64,000 bases of DNA from an uncultured Anaerolineae bacterium (lineage in GTDB: Bacteria; Chloroflexota; Anaerolineae; Aggregatilineales; Phototrophicaceae), in contig CALAJK010000028.1 of assembly GCA_937922795.1 (NCBI GenBank), forward strand, positions 1 to 64,000. Direction: 5' to 3'. Made by a program: the position numbers and the translations under genes. Shown one piece after another: positions 1-14,314 of this stretch (positions are counted from its first letter, which is position 1; every line of letters starts with the position of its first letter). Under the pieces are notes generated by a model, which saw only the letters and a list, made by a program, of their open reading frames with translations, was not told the DNA's origin and did no database searches.

Positions 1-902
1 TGCCGGCTGCGCCCCTGCCCCAGGTCGAACGTCTCATCGCAGCCCACATTGAACTGCTGGCTGGTGAAATTCGGGAGCAGCTCATCATACAGACCAGCGA
101 GAAACTGCAGCGACTGTGGGTTGGCGGGCATCAGGCTGAACGGCAGAGCTTGGCGTTCGCCCCAGGGGGTGACGAACCCATCTTCAGTCTCAGCCAACGG
201 CAGATAGCGCGGATGTTCAAACCAACGATGCATGTGACCGAAACTATTTTGGTTAGGAACTAGTTCAATGTGGCGCTCACGACAGTAAGCATCCAGCACC
301 AGGATCTGATCGGCTGTCATAGGCGACGCCTTCGCCCAAACCTCTGGATGCTGTCTGTAAGCAAAGGTATGTTCGGTATACAGCTGAAGTTGGTTGATCT
401 TCCACCCCGCCAGTCGGTCCACCAGCGCGTACAGCGTCTCCATCGTCGGCACTTTGTCGCGGCTGATGTCAAGCATGATGCCGCGATGCGGCAGATCAGG
501 CCAGTCTTCGATCTGCAACAGCGGAAGGCGAGTCCGTCCCTGCTGCACCAGCTGAACCAACGTCGCGACGCCGTAGAACGCGCCAGGCAAATCTTGGGCT
601 TCGATGAGCAGACCATCAGCCGTAACGCTCAGTCGGTAGCTTTCCGCGCGCCCCGTGCCGCGCCCGATGGCGATTCGCAGCCCGATCTGGTCTTGGGGCA
701 CAGCATCGCCACCGACGAGCTCCCACTGCACGCCTGCATAGCGCGCCAGGGCGGCCTGTATACGCCGGGCGGTGAACGCCAAATCCGCTGGGCGAGGCGT
801 ATCCAGCGCGATCAGCCGGTGATCGGCCAAGTCAAGCGCCCCCTCGCCCAGCGACAGAGATTGCGGCCAGGGTAAAAGAATGAACGACGATGACATACTC
901 AT
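1..902 (-). CDS. GH20 beta-N-acetylhexosaminidase (3' end outside window)
   Basis: Open from an ATG at 902 to the window edge, about 300 residues, with the C-terminal part missing. It should release terminal N-acetylhexosamine residues from glycans. Residues about 1-130 resemble the GH20 N-terminal alpha/beta domain (GAFYGVATLVQLV), and the TIM barrel starts near LPHRGIMLDISRDKVP. The sequence GCDET close to the edge is the GH20 Asp-Glu catalytic pair, whose Glu is the general acid; the Asp helps position the substrate acetamido group (family knowledge). AAAGGG lies upstream; the ATG at 896 has better spacing to it and is an alternative start. The gene follows the ROK kinase by 37 bp on the same strand, which suggests co-transcription and use of the released amino sugar. 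No signal peptide is evident, so it may act on imported oligosaccharides. Confidence 0.85.
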   Translation of the reverse strand, partial: MSMSSSFILLPWPQSLSLGEGALDLADHRLIALDTPRPADLAFTARRIQAALARYAGVQWELVGGDAVPQDQIGLRIAIGRGTGRAESYRLSVTADGLLIEAQDLPGAFYGVATLVQLVQQGRTRLPLLQIEDWPDLPHRGIMLDISRDKVPTMETLYALVDRLAGWKINQLQLYTEHTFAYRQHPEVWAKASPMTADQILVLDAYCRERHIELVPNQNSFGHMHRWFEHPRYLPLAETEDGFVTPWGERQALPFSLMPANPQSLQFLAGLYDELLPNFTSQQFNVGCDETFDLGQGRSR

Positions 903-939
903 CAACCCTTTTTCAATTCTAATGGTCACGAGAGGAGTG

Positions 940-1893
940 TCAGCAAGCGCGCTGTGGCGCGTGCCAGACTAACGAAGCCGCCCCAACCGCGCTCACAGAG
1001 ATGGCAGACGGCACAATCTGGGTGGAATCAGCCGCCTGCGGCAGGACGCGGCGGCGCAGTTCACGCAACGCCGGCGGCATCAGCCACTGCCACGCGGCAT
1101 GGCCTAGCCCGCCGCCGATGACGATCAGAGGCGGATTGAGGATGCCCACGCACATCCCCAAGACCCAACCGAGCGCCCGCCCGCCTTCCTCTAGGATGGC
1201 CAGCGCGAGCGGATCGGACGCCTGAGCAGCGCTGAGAATTGACGCAGTCGTCGGCTCATTCGCCTGAGCCAGGGCGCTGGATGGGTAGCGATCCCGATAT
1301 AGTTCCAGGCTGGCCAGCAGGCCGATGCCGCCGACGTACATCTCGACGCAGCCCTGCCTTCCGCAGGAGCAGCGCCGACCTTCAGGATCCAATGACAGGT
1401 GCCCGACTTCAGTGGCGAAGCCGGCTGCGCCGGTCACCACCTGACCATGCGCCACGACCGCGCCGCCCAGTCCAGTCCCTAACGCCAGATAGACGAAATC
1501 GGCCTGCCCGCGCGCTGCCCCAAACGTGTGCTCGCCCAAAGCGGCGGCTTTCACATCATTCTGGATATGAACCGGGATGTGAGCGCGCAGCCGCCGCTCC
1601 AATTCTGCGCGCAGCGATACCTGTGCCCATCCCAGGTTGACGGCTTGACGCACGACCCCTGCCGCTGGATCGACCACGCCAGGGCAGCCCACGCCCACAC
1701 CAACCACCGGCGCAGGCGCGCTGTGCATCAGCTCGTGAACGCCCTGGACGACCCGTTCTAGTACGGCCGCCTCGCCCTCCTGCGGCCGTGTTGGCAGTTG
1801 ATGATCCGCCAGCGCCCGCCCAGTCTCATCAACCAGCGCGAAAGCGATCTTGGTGCCGCCGATGTCCACGCCGACCGCGACTTGCTGCGTCAT
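940..1893 (-). CDS. ROK-family sugar kinase
   Basis: A 317-residue protein of normal ROK length. The N-terminal phosphate-binding motif DIGGTKIAFALVD and the ROK zinc site CSCGRQGCVEMYVGG are both present, and GTGLGGAVV is the second ATP-contacting loop. ROK kinases phosphorylate glucose, N-acetylglucosamine or N-acetylmannosamine with ATP in the cytoplasm. The sequence alone does not fix the substrate, but a GH20 gene 37 bp downstream favours an amino sugar (inference). The ATG at 1893 is chosen over an in-frame GTG at 1896; GAGGGG lies just upstream. It begins 36 bp after the GT4 gene on the same strand, so a three-gene unit is likely. It lacks the N-terminal helix-turn-helix of ROK repressors, so it is not a NagC-type regulator. 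Confidence 0.88.
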   Translation of the reverse strand: MTQQVAVGVDIGGTKIAFALVDETGRALADHQLPTRPQEGEAAVLERVVQGVHELMHSAPAPVVGVGVGCPGVVDPAAGVVRQAVNLGWAQVSLRAELERRLRAHIPVHIQNDVKAAALGEHTFGAARGQADFVYLALGTGLGGAVVAHGQVVTGAAGFATEVGHLSLDPEGRRCSCGRQGCVEMYVGGIGLLASLELYRDRYPSSALAQANEPTTASILSAAQASDPLALAILEEGGRALGWVLGMCVGILNPPLIVIGGGLGHAAWQWLMPPALRELRRRVLPQAADSTQIVPSAISVSAVGAASLVWHAPQRAC

Positions 1894-1929
1894 CACCCCT
1901 CACTGATCTGGGCAGAGCTGAGATTTCAC

Positions 1930-3186
1930 TCACGGCGCTAAGTCTACCACATCGCCAGGTGTTGAGGCGTAATCTAGCATTTCAAGCATAGGAACGATTT
2001 GCTCGCGGATGATGACATCCCAGCGGTAGGACTGACGTACCCGAACCCGCAGCCGGTAGGCTGAGCTAGCGCGCAGCGTTTCGACAATCTGCCGCCCAAT
2101 CGCTGCCGGAGAGCCATTGATCGGGTCAAAGAAGGTGACATCGTCTCGGCCTGTTTGTCTGAGCGGGGGTATATCGGCGCAGAACACTGGCAGCCCCGAC
2201 AGCCCAGCCTCAAGGATGGGGATGCCGAAACCTTCCTGCTCGCTAGGGAAGAGCAGCGCATCGGCCATTTGATATAGATTCGCCATCGTATCGTCGTCAG
2301 GGACGCCATAGGTGTAGATGAAGTGAGCGGCATCGTCCAGCCCAAGATCGCGCCGCAGCGTCAGCAGTTCGCCCAGGTAGCCTGGGTTGGATGGGTTGTG
2401 CGGCCCCGGCGGGCCGGTGACGATCAACCGAAAATCCTGGCCTGATTGGCGGCGCACCTCTGCTAGGATGCGCAGCGCCAAAGCGATGTTCTTGCGCCGC
2501 GTCAGGCGCGCGGGCAGCAGCAGCAGCCCATCCGCATCGAGCAGACAGAGTTCGTCCTCCAAGGTGCGCGTCATGGCCGTCCAGTGGAAGAAGCGAGCGG
2601 GGTCAACACCTGGCACGATCACCGCCACCTGTTCAGCCGTAATGCCCAACATTTGCGCCAGTTCGCTCCGCCGCGCTTCCGAAACGGTGACGTAGCGCAC
2701 GCCCGGCCACCGCTCGCGCAGCAGCGTCCACGGATAAGCCTCATACAATTCGGGCAAATACTGCGGATTCGTCCAGGCCAAATCATGACACCAGGCAATG
2801 ACCGGGACGCTATCCAGCAGTCGAGCCAAAGCTGCCGTCAAAGGCAGGTTCTTATGCAGCGATGGGACGTTATGCGCTAAACAGACGTCACAACCGTTCA
2901 AGCTGTTCCTCAGGTCAATCGTGATTTGATCCGTCAACCGTTCAAACTGCGCGCTGACGATGCCCGCGTCCAATTCCGACTTGACTCGCAGCACTTCGGG
3001 ATGCGAAGAGCCAAACAGAGGATTGACGCGCGTCTCCACGCGCGTATCAAAGTCATAGCCGCTCCCGCTGATGACGCGCACGGCGTAACCGAGATCAGCC
3101 AACCCTCGCGCATGATAGGCGATCGTCGCCTCAACGCCGCCGACCGTGGGCGGACTTGCATAGTGCAGAATGGCAATACGTTTCAT
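1930..3186 (-). CDS. Family 4 glycosyltransferase (GT-B)
   Basis: A 418-residue GT-B glycosyltransferase that should transfer a sugar from a nucleotide-activated donor. The N-terminal domain starts MKRIAILHYASPPTVGGVE, with the acceptor-side glycine-rich loop typical of GT4. The C-terminal domain carries SEQEGFGIPILEAGLSGLPV, the E-x7-E donor-binding motif. ARLTRRKNIALALR precedes the second Rossmann fold. The ATG at 3186 is preferred because GAAGG sits about eight bases upstream; an in-frame start ten codons earlier lacks this. Donor and acceptor cannot be read from the sequence. It is the first gene of the apparent unit with the ROK kinase and GH20 genes, though GT4 enzymes usually serve glycan synthesis rather than breakdown, so a functional link is uncertain. 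Confidence 0.85.
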   Translation of the reverse strand: MKRIAILHYASPPTVGGVEATIAYHARGLADLGYAVRVISGSGYDFDTRVETRVNPLFGSSHPEVLRVKSELDAGIVSAQFERLTDQITIDLRNSLNGCDVCLAHNVPSLHKNLPLTAALARLLDSVPVIAWCHDLAWTNPQYLPELYEAYPWTLLRERWPGVRYVTVSEARRSELAQMLGITAEQVAVIVPGVDPARFFHWTAMTRTLEDELCLLDADGLLLLPARLTRRKNIALALRILAEVRRQSGQDFRLIVTGPPGPHNPSNPGYLGELLTLRRDLGLDDAAHFIYTYGVPDDDTMANLYQMADALLFPSEQEGFGIPILEAGLSGLPVFCADIPPLRQTGRDDVTFFDPINGSPAAIGRQIVETLRASSAYRLRVRVRQSYRWDVIIREQIVPMLEMLDYASTPGDVVDLAP

Positions 3187-3261
3187 ACTTTTTACCTTCG
3201 CGCGTTTCCAGATCAAAAAGCCGTTTTACAAGCATTCGCGGCAAAACGCCAGCTTTAAATC

Positions 3262-3288
3262 GAGAGGCGTCCAATGAGGACGCCTCTC
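3262..3288 (-). terminator. Hairpin terminator after nifJ
   Basis: Perfect 11-bp inverted repeat (GAGAGGCGTCC and its complement) with a 5-nt loop, just past the nifJ stop. On the minus strand it is followed by GATTTAAAG, a weak T-tract. It separates nifJ from the GT4 gene. Confidence 0.65.
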
Positions 3289-3316
3289 CGGATACCGCCG
3301 AGTCTAAACCGCGCGA

Positions 3317-6892
<3,576 letters not shown>

Positions 6893-7070
6893 GACGTTGA
6901 ACCTTCCTAACGGAACAGCTCTTACATTCTACCTCTTTAGCCTAGCAACCCGCTCCATATCCATAAAGTGAAGAACGGCATGATTTTGGTGTCAATCGTC
7001 ACTTCTGCTTCAAACGTAACCAACAGTACATTTAGGGGGTAATGAGCTTCAACTAAGGAGCAGTCGATTT
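6893..7070. promoter_or_regulatory. Divergent nifJ / DHOD-like promoter region
   Basis: 178 bp between two divergently transcribed genes, so it must hold both promoters. I find no pair of boxes close to consensus. GTGTCAATCGTCACTTC at 6989-7005 weakly resembles the dyads before ppdK and in the hox intergenic region (11 of 17 positions against the ppdK site). AAGGAG before 7071 is the ribosome binding site of the plus-strand gene. Confidence 0.4.
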
Positions 7071-8057
7071 ATGGTAAATTTTTCGACAACCTACTTGGGT
7101 ATCCCGTTGAAAAACCCCCTGGTTGTCGCCGCCAGCAGCATCTCCAGTCACATTGATCGGGTGAAGATGGCAGAAGATGCCGGCGCGGGCGCGCTGGTGA
7201 TTCGATCGCTGTTTGAGGAACAAATTCAGTTTGACCATCTTCTGCTTGACGAAAGGCTGAGCGCCGGCGCAGAAAGTTTTCCAGAGGCGTTAACCCACTT
7301 TCCGCAGATTGAGCATGGCGGCCCCAAAGAGCATCTGATGTGGGTGGAGAAGACGCGCAAAGCAGTTTCGATGCCGCTGTTTGCCAGCCTGAACGCCGTA
7401 TCGCCTGGCGCCTGGACCCACTATGCGCGCCAGCTCGCGGATACCGGTGTGGATGGCTTAGAGGTCAACTTCTACGCGGTCGCGACCGATCCGCTGCGGC
7501 CCGGCATCGACATCGAACGCGACTTATACCAGGTTGTGGAGAGCATCCGCGCCGAGGTCAAACTGCCGATCGCCGTCAAACTCAGCCCGTTCTACACTTC
7601 CACCGTCAACGTAGTGCATGAATTGGAACAACGCGGCATCAATGGCGTCGTGCTTTTCAATCGCTTTCTGCAGCCTGATATTGACCCCGATACCGAGACG
7701 ATTTTCAGCCAGATGGTCTTCAGTCATCCAGACGAGATGAAAGTGCCCCTGCGCTGGATTGCGCTGCTGTATGGGCGCACCACGCTCGATCTGTCGCTCA
7801 GCACCGGTGCGCACACCGGCCGCGATGTCGTCAAAGCGCTGCTCGCCGGCGCAACTACGGTGCAGATGGCCGCCACCTTGCTCAAGCACGGCGTGCACTA
7901 TCTGTCAACCATGCTGATGTATCTGCAGAATTGGATGCAGGAGCGCGGCTACACCTCGGTGGATGAGTTTCGGGGCAAGCTCAGTCAGAAAAACTGTGAC
8001 GATCCGTTCACTTTTGAGCGCGCCCAATATGTCAAGCTGCTGCTTGACCAGAAGTAA
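7071..8057 (+). CDS. Dihydroorotate dehydrogenase-like flavoprotein next to nifJ
   Basis: A 328-residue FMN TIM-barrel protein of the dihydroorotate dehydrogenase superfamily (COG0167). The start STTYLGIPLKNPLVVAASS is the class 1 DHOD opening, and LPIAVKLSPF supplies the strand with the FMN-contacting Lys. The central stretch GVDGLEVNFYAVATDP differs from true PyrD, where NxSCPN is expected, so pyrimidine synthesis is not assured. Proteins of this type are commonly annotated DHOD-like and often lie beside nifJ; here the two are divergent across 178 bp. The real substrate is unknown. AAGGAG is placed ten bases before the ATG. No PyrK-type partner is adjacent. A ferredoxin- or NAD-linked reductase role tied to PFOR is only an inference. 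Confidence 0.8.
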   Translation: MVNFSTTYLGIPLKNPLVVAASSISSHIDRVKMAEDAGAGALVIRSLFEEQIQFDHLLLDERLSAGAESFPEALTHFPQIEHGGPKEHLMWVEKTRKAVSMPLFASLNAVSPGAWTHYARQLADTGVDGLEVNFYAVATDPLRPGIDIERDLYQVVESIRAEVKLPIAVKLSPFYTSTVNVVHELEQRGINGVVLFNRFLQPDIDPDTETIFSQMVFSHPDEMKVPLRWIALLYGRTTLDLSLSTGAHTGRDVVKALLAGATTVQMAATLLKHGVHYLSTMLMYLQNWMQERGYTSVDEFRGKLSQKNCDDPFTFERAQYVKLLLDQK

Positions 8058-8099
8058 GCGTTTCGATCGGCCAGTTCGTGATCTATTACGGGCCGGCTT

Positions 8100-8116
8100 G
8101 TGACGAACATCACTAT
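8100..8116. promoter_or_regulatory. CRP/FNR-like dyad upstream of ppdK
   Basis: TGTGA-N6-TCACT at 8099-8114 matches the layout of CRP-family operators. GTGACGAACATCACTAT here agrees at 14 of 17 positions with 21944-21960 in the hox intergenic region. It lies about 100 bp before ppdK. The regulator is not in this window. Confidence 0.35.
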
Positions 8117-8212
8117 AGCGTCTCTGCTGCCAGACATACCATAGTGCTGCTGTCACAAGCCATTACATGGGCACGTTATATGCCCGCTGCACGACACACA
8201 GAAGGAGGAGCA

Positions 8213-10867
<2,655 letters not shown>

Positions 10868-10897
10868 CTCAGCGCCTCAGAGAAATAGATTGTCATT

Positions 10898-10923
10898 CGA
10901 GGGTGGGCACAGGCTCACCCTCG
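10898..10923 (+). terminator. Hairpin between convergent ppdK and membrane gene
   Basis: Inverted repeat CGAGGGTG/CACCCTCG with a 10-nt loop, 30 bp after the ppdK stop. There is no clear T-tract, so this is a probable rather than certain terminator. Confidence 0.5.
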
Positions 10924-10955
10924 TTCGATCTCAGTGCATGCCGCTTCGGTGGACG

Positions 10956-11873
10956 CTACCGCGGCCAGAACAACAAGCCGACCGCAAGCCACAACGCCAG
11001 GCTGACGAGCAGCGCAGCGCGGGGGAAGCGCGCGCCGATCAGCGCGAAGGGCAGCATCGCGCTGTATCCCGCCAGATACGGCACGAAGCAAGTGCCCGCC
11101 AGGATGCCCCAGACCGGATCACGGCGGCGCAGCGCCGCTGCCGCCAGCAGCGCGCCGATCACGAGCGACGCTGGCGCGCCGATCAGCGCTGCAGGCGCCA
11201 CGTTGATCGCCCAGACGACCAGTTTGCTCTGGGTGTTGTCGATCCAACCCTGCACCCAGTTGCCCCAAACCACAAATGAAATCAGAACCACCGTGAGCGT
11301 CACGATCAGCCATCGAATCAGATCACGACGGTTGAAGCTCAACAGATAGCCGAGCGCGTTCTGGGGTTTAACCAACAGCAGCGGCGCACTATAGGCGGGC
11401 GGCACGAGCAGGCCTAGACACACCAGCCAATCGATGTTGAGTTCCAGCGCGGTATCGAGCGCCAGCGGCGACGTAAGCGCCACAGCAGCAGCCAACCGAA
11501 CCTGTCCTCGGCCAAACTTCTGCATGAGGGCTGTCAATGTGAGGAAGTAAATCAGCATCTGGGTCAGCACCGCCCCTTCCAGCGGCAGCAGCCTGAGCGG
11601 GGCCAGAAAAACCATCGTCCAGGGTGGGTTGACGAAACCGGGCACGCTGTAGGGATGGCTCAGATTGGCGGCGGTGAAGGTTGAAACCTGGTCGTCCCAT
11701 ACCAGCACCCGGACGCCAGACCCGCGCACAGCCAGCGCCAACACCCACCACCCCAACGCCAGAACGGCCGCCAGCGCCAGCGCTTGGCCAAACGGCGTGA
11801 TGAGCGCAGCGCGCCAGCGGAGCACTATGGTACGAACAAACGACAGCCCAGACGTCAGTGAGCGCTCTGCCAT
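10956..11873 (-). CDS. Polytopic membrane protein, possibly GT87-like
   Basis: A 305-residue protein with about seven or eight hydrophobic segments. After the first segment it has a large outside loop with VWDDQVSTFTAANLSHPYS and FVNPPWTMVFLAPLRLLP, a layout seen in GT-C mannosyltransferase-like membrane proteins (GT87/DUF2029 type). LLVKPQNALGYLL is also typical of that group. At 305 residues it is shorter than most GT87 proteins, so catalysis is doubtful. It starts 27 bp after hypE on the same strand and could be the last gene of the hydrogenase operon, but nothing in it suggests a hydrogenase role. No clear ribosome binding site precedes the ATG, so the start is uncertain. Confidence 0.6.
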   Translation of the reverse strand: MAERSLTSGLSFVRTIVLRWRAALITPFGQALALAAVLALGWWVLALAVRGSGVRVLVWDDQVSTFTAANLSHPYSVPGFVNPPWTMVFLAPLRLLPLEGAVLTQMLIYFLTLTALMQKFGRGQVRLAAAVALTSPLALDTALELNIDWLVCLGLLVPPAYSAPLLLVKPQNALGYLLSFNRRDLIRWLIVTLTVVLISFVVWGNWVQGWIDNTQSKLVVWAINVAPAALIGAPASLVIGALLAAAALRRRDPVWGILAGTCFVPYLAGYSAMLPFALIGARFPRAALLVSLALWLAVGLLFWPR

Positions 11874-11900
11874 GGGATTCGCAGCCGGCAGCCGCCGCCA

Positions 11901-12950
11901 TCAGCAGATGCGGGGGAGCTGTTCGCCGCTTAGCATATCCACAATCCGGCTGGCGCCGATGCGGCTGGTCATCGTCACCCGTCCGGCCGGGCCGTCCAGC
12001 GCCTCGCCGATCAGACTGGCCTGCGGCTCAAACGCCTGCAAAATCGCCAGGGCGCGCTGCGCATCCTGACGGGCGACAAAAGCGACAAACCGTCCCTCGT
12101 TGGCCACATACAGCGGATCCAATCCCAGCATCTCACATGCGCCTTGCACATCGCCGCGCACCGGAATGCTCGCCTCATCAATGTTGACCCGCACCCCCGC
12201 CGCTTCGGCGATCTCGACCAGGGCGCTGGCCAGCCCGCCGCGGGTGAGGTCGCGTAGGCATCGCACCTCGACGCCTTCATCCAGCAGCCGGCTCACCGGC
12301 TCCACCAGCGGCGCGCTGTCGCTTTCAATTGCGCTCTCAAATTCGATCCCTTCGCGCACCGCCATGATGGCAATCCCGTGGCGTCCGATGTCTCCGCTCA
12401 GCAGCAGCGCGTCGCCTGGTCGAACGCTCTGAGGGGCAATCACGCGCTCGTGAGCGATCACGCCAATGCCTGCCGTATTGATGAATATCCCGTCCCCTTT
12501 GCCGCGATCAACCACTTTCGTGTCGCCGGTGACGATCTGCACGCCAGCCGCATCAGCGGCCAGTTTCATCGATCGGATGACCTGCCAGAGGATGTCCATG
12601 GGCAGCCCCTCTTCCAGGATGAGCCCCAAGCTGAGGAACACCGGTCGAGCGCCGCACATCGCCAGATCATTAACCGTGCCGTTGACCGCCAGCTTGCCGA
12701 TATCGCCGCCCGGAAAAAACAGAGGCCGCACTACATACGAGTCAGTCGTGAATGCCAGGCGCAGCCCATCAAACTGAAGCACAGCGCCATCGTGTCGCGC
12801 ATCCAGCAGGGGGTTGCTGAACGCTGGCCCGATCATCTTCTCGATCAGATGGTGCATCAGTTTGCCGCCGCTTCCATGCGCCAGCAGCACCTGCGGATAC
12901 TGAGAGATCGGGATCGGGCAGCAGAGGGTGAAGTCCGAGACCGTGTCCAC
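11901..12950 (-). CDS. hypE: Hydrogenase maturation factor HypE (carbamoyl dehydratase)
   Basis: A 349-residue HypE. It dehydrates the thiocarboxamide that HypF builds on its C-terminal Cys to a thiocyanate, which becomes a CN ligand of the NiFe site. The C-terminus LPRIC carries the terminal Cys that HypE needs. [18 protein letters not shown] opens the PurM-like ATP-binding domain, followed by [20 protein letters not shown] and [11 protein letters not shown]. The start is a GTG at 12950, preceded by AGGAGG eight bases upstream inside the end of hypD; only 3 bp separate the genes. It is the last clear maturation gene of the hox-hyp operon. Confidence 0.95.
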   Translation of the reverse strand: MDTVSDFTLCCPIPISQYPQVLLAHGSGGKLMHHLIEKMIGPAFSNPLLDARHDGAVLQFDGLRLAFTTDSYVVRPLFFPGGDIGKLAVNGTVNDLAMCGARPVFLSLGLILEEGLPMDILWQVIRSMKLAADAAGVQIVTGDTKVVDRGKGDGIFINTAGIGVIAHERVIAPQSVRPGDALLLSGDIGRHGIAIMAVREGIEFESAIESDSAPLVEPVSRLLDEGVEVRCLRDLTRGGLASALVEIAEAAGVRVNIDEASIPVRGDVQGACEMLGLDPLYVANEGRFVAFVARQDAQRALAILQAFEPQASLIGEALDGPAGRVTMTSRIGASRIVDMLSGEQLPRIC

Positions 12951-12953
12951 GGA

Positions 12954-14057
12954 TCAGGCCTCCTGCGCCACTTGAACACGCCGGTAGCGATAGTAGGCGG
13001 CGCAGGCGCCTTCTGACGACACCATCGTCGCCCCCAGTGGATGTTCAGGCGTACAGCGCGTGCCAAAGGCCGGGCACTCATGCGGCTTCTTGACGCCCTG
13101 CAGTACCAACCCGCTCATGCACTCCGTCGGTTCTTCAACCATCATACTCGCCAGACCGAAACGCTTTTCAGCATCATAACGCGCATAGGCAGCGCGCAGC
13201 CCCAGCCCGCTCTGAGGAATATCGCCGATGCCCCGCCACTTGCGCGGAACGATCTCGAATACCTCCGCGATGAGCTGCTGCGCCGGGCGATTGCCCTCTC
13301 GCTGCACTGCCCGCGCATATTGATTCTCGACCTCAGCTCGCCCCTCTTCAAGCTGCTTGACCGTCATGTAGATGCCCTGCAGGATGTCCAACGGCTCAAA
13401 GCCGGTCACGACGAAAGGCACACGGTACTTGCGCGCCAGCGGCTCATACTCGGCGAAGCCGACCACCGCGCACACGTGGCCAGCGGCCAAAAAACCCTGC
13501 ACGCGGTTGCCCGGCGCGGACAAGATGGCCTCAATCGCCGGAGGCACGAGGACGTGCGACACCAGCAGCGAGAAGTTCTCAACCCCCAGACGCTGCGCCT
13601 GATAGACCGCCATGGCATTCGCTGGCGCTGTGGTCTCAAACCCGACGGCGAAGAATACGACCTGTTTATCTGGGTGTCGTTGCGCCAGCGCCAGCGCATC
13701 CAGCGGGGAGTAGACCATGCGCACATCGCCGCCAGCCGCTTTGACCGCCAGCAGATCCGTTTTTGTGCCCGGCACGCGCAGCATGTCGCCAAACGAAGTG
13801 AAGATCACATCTGGTCGCGCTGCAATCTCCAGCGCTTTGTCGATCAGCTCGACCGGCGTCACGCACACTGGACAGCCCGGACCGTGCAGCAGCGTGATGT
13901 CTTTCGGCAGCAGCTCATCCACGCCAAACTTGATGATGGCATGGGTCTGGCCGCCGCAAACCTCCATGATCGTCCAGGGACGGGTCGTGATACGCGCGAT
14001 CGCGTCGGCGAACTGCCGCGCGGCGGCGGCATCGCGGTATTCATCAATGAACTTCAT
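12954..14057 (-). CDS. hypD: Hydrogenase maturation factor HypD
   Basis: A 367-residue HypD, the iron-sulfur scaffold on which Fe(CN)2CO is assembled together with Hyp[16 protein letters not shown] near residue 30 and [10 protein letters not shown] near 65 hold the conserved cysteines, and the C-terminal region [23 protein letters not shown] supplies the 4Fe-4S ligands. The ATG at 14057 gives the typical HypD opening MKFIDEYRD; an in-frame ATG 47 codons earlier lies inside hypC and is rejected. The gene overlaps hypC by 14 bp, consistent with translational coupling of two partner proteins. Confidence 0.95.
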   Translation of the reverse strand: MKFIDEYRDAAAARQFADAIARITTRPWTIMEVCGGQTHAIIKFGVDELLPKDITLLHGPGCPVCVTPVELIDKALEIAARPDVIFTSFGDMLRVPGTKTDLLAVKAAGGDVRMVYSPLDALALAQRHPDKQVVFFAVGFETTAPANAMAVYQAQRLGVENFSLLVSHVLVPPAIEAILSAPGNRVQGFLAAGHVCAVVGFAEYEPLARKYRVPFVVTGFEPLDILQGIYMTVKQLEEGRAEVENQYARAVQREGNRPAQQLIAEVFEIVPRKWRGIGDIPQSGLGLRAAYARYDAEKRFGLASMMVEEPTECMSGLVLQGVKKPHECPAFGTRCTPEHPLGATMVSSEGACAAYYRYRRVQVAQEA

Positions 14058-14307
14058 CAGCTGCATCCTCCAGCTCGGCCAGCTCATCCATCTCCCGCAG
14101 ATACTCGAACACGCGGTTGGCCTCGGCTTCGTCAACGATGCTGATGGCAAAACCCACATGGACGATGACATACTGCCCGACCTGCGCCTCTGGCACATAC
14201 GCCAGGTTCACTTCTTTCACGATGCCGCCGAAATTGACGCGGCCTGTCCGCATGATCGGATCGTCGCCCTGAATGCTCTCTATCTTGCCCGGAATCGCCA
14301 AACACAT
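14044..14307 (-). CDS. hypC: Hydrogenase maturation chaperone HypC
   Basis: An 87-residue HypC/HypG chaperone. It begins [12 protein letters not shown], and Cys2 is the essential residue that contacts HypD and the large-subunit precursor. The OB-fold core contains [21 protein letters not shown]. The ATG at 14307 is chosen because the family starts with MC and because GGGAGTGAGG lies directly upstream; a start nine codons earlier would overlap hypF and hide Cys2. It probably delivers the Fe(CN)2CO unit to HoxH. Confidence 0.95.
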   Translation of the reverse strand: MCLAIPGKIESIQGDDPIMRTGRVNFGGIVKEVNLAYVPEAQVGQYVIVHVGFAISIVDEAEANRVFEYLREMDELAELEDAADEVH

Positions 14308-14314
14308 ATCCGCC

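Noticed and set aside
270-875. A 201-codon plus-strand ORF near the window start
   Set aside because: It is antisense to the GH20 hexosaminidase, whose minus-strand frame carries clear family motifs up to the edge. The plus-strand translation resembles nothing I recognise.
3262-3288. Strong hairpin considered as a mobile-element end or CRISPR-like repeat
   Set aside because: It is a single copy, placed just after a gene stop, with a short loop. A terminator explains it.
8078-8212. N-terminal extension of PPDK from an upstream ATG
   Set aside because: AAGGAGGAG sits right before the ATG at 8213 and the protein then starts as the family does. The extra 45 codons look like untranslated leader.
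13041-14144. A 367-codon plus-strand ORF opposite hypD
   Set aside because: It is an antisense shadow of hypD/hypC, with composition typical of complementary GC-rich codons and no recognisable domains.
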